Assembly: GCA_946480015.1 (NCBI GenBank)
Contig: CAMLIL010000011.1
Span: forward strand, 20,206 to 84,205
DNA from: an uncultured Oxalobacteraceae bacterium
Lineage (GTDB): Bacteria; Pseudomonadota; Gammaproteobacteria; Burkholderiales; Burkholderiaceae
Direction: 5' to 3'
DNA length: 64,000 nucleotides
Shown here: in pieces, positions 63,868 to 64,000 of the stretch
Layout of the letters: each line of letters starts with the position of its first letter
How positions within the stretch are numbered: position 1 is the first letter of the stretch
The notes under the pieces: generated by a model
Told to the model about the DNA's origin: nothing
Database searches by the model: none
What the model saw: the letters and a program-made list of their open reading frames with translations, nothing else
Position numbers and translations under genes: made by a program

Positions 63868-64000
63868 ATGGCAAAAGGTAAATTCGAACGGACCAAGCCG
63901 CACGTCAACGTCGGTACCATCGGACACGTTGATCACGGCAAGACGACCCTGACGGCAGCAATCGCTACCGTTCTGTCGAAGAAATTCGGCGGCGAAGCAA
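63868..64000 (+). CDS. tuf: elongation factor Tu (5' part)
   Basis: The first 44 codons are in the window. [20 protein letters not shown] and [13 protein letters not shown] give the EF-Tu start and the GTPase P-loop. TAGGAG lies upstream of the ATG. It is preceded by tRNA-Tyr, -Gly and -Thr genes and is likely on the same transcript, as is common in proteobacteria. Confidence 0.97.
   Translation, partial: MAKGKFERTKPHVNVGTIGHVDHGKTTLTAAIATVLSKKFGGEA

Overview
The window looks like a chromosomal segment of a high-GC betaproteobacterium of the Oxalobacteraceae (Massilia/Duganella/Janthinobacterium type). The evidence is the gene order metK - two lpxL-like acyltransferases - dapF - DUF484 - xerC - COG0523 - dksA - hslVU, an SAH riboswitch ahead of ahcY, classical 16-strand porins with C-terminal Phe, and a tRNA-Tyr/Gly/Thr - tuf cluster. 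Genus is an inference; there is no rRNA in the window.

Layout. 1-1.5 kb: the 5' part of a possible phytanoyl-CoA-dioxygenase-like gene, an XRE regulator and a 41-residue membrane peptide. 1.5-16 kb, mostly minus strand: hslVU behind a sigma-32-type promoter, a STAS protein, a cysteine-poor DksA, a COG0523 metallochaperone GTPase, xerC-DUF484, two porins, a plus-strand Sel1-repeat gene, dapF and two lpxL-like genes. 16-20 kb, plus strand: the methyl cycle (metK with a structured leader, SAH riboswitch, ahcY, a small membrane protein, metF). 20-28 kb: 5-formyl-THF cyclo-ligase, soluble lytic transglycosylase, NDUFA9-like protein, GST, cca, di-heme peroxidase and a diguanylate cyclase.

28.2-38.25 kb is an accessory island, partly much richer in A+T than its surroundings. 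On the minus strand it carries vgrG - DUF2169 adaptor - PAAR-like protein - a toxin with a C-terminal SHH-type nuclease domain - an immunity gene, then an array of orphan immunity genes from two unrelated families (four and three copies). Broken toxin C-termini and a broken DUF2169 piece lie between them. The right edge holds a rearranged scrap of the peroxidase and diguanylate cyclase genes that border the left edge, so the island's history can be partly read from the sequence.

38-48.6 kb: a 2-hydroxyacid dehydrogenase/SDR pair; a reactive-chlorine defence locus (methionine-rich MXKDX peptide, YedY-like and YedZ-like proteins, ECF sigma factor and NrsF-type anti-sigma) with two divergent matches to the SigF promoter pattern; then an Lrp regulator, 4-hydroxyphenylpyruvate dioxygenase and a fused indolepyruvate oxidoreductase for aromatic amino acid breakdown. 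48.6-51.6 kb is a second scarred accessory stretch: DUF3224, a carboxypeptidase remnant, a probable polymorphic toxin type 30 remnant, and a protealysin-like protease with its emfourin-like inhibitor. 51.6-63.2 kb: ttcA-folB-SDR, MidA-like methyltransferase, a J-domain membrane protein, and signalling genes (CheW, receiver-TPR, HDOD-GAF, GGDEF-EAL). The window ends with three tRNA genes and the start of tuf.
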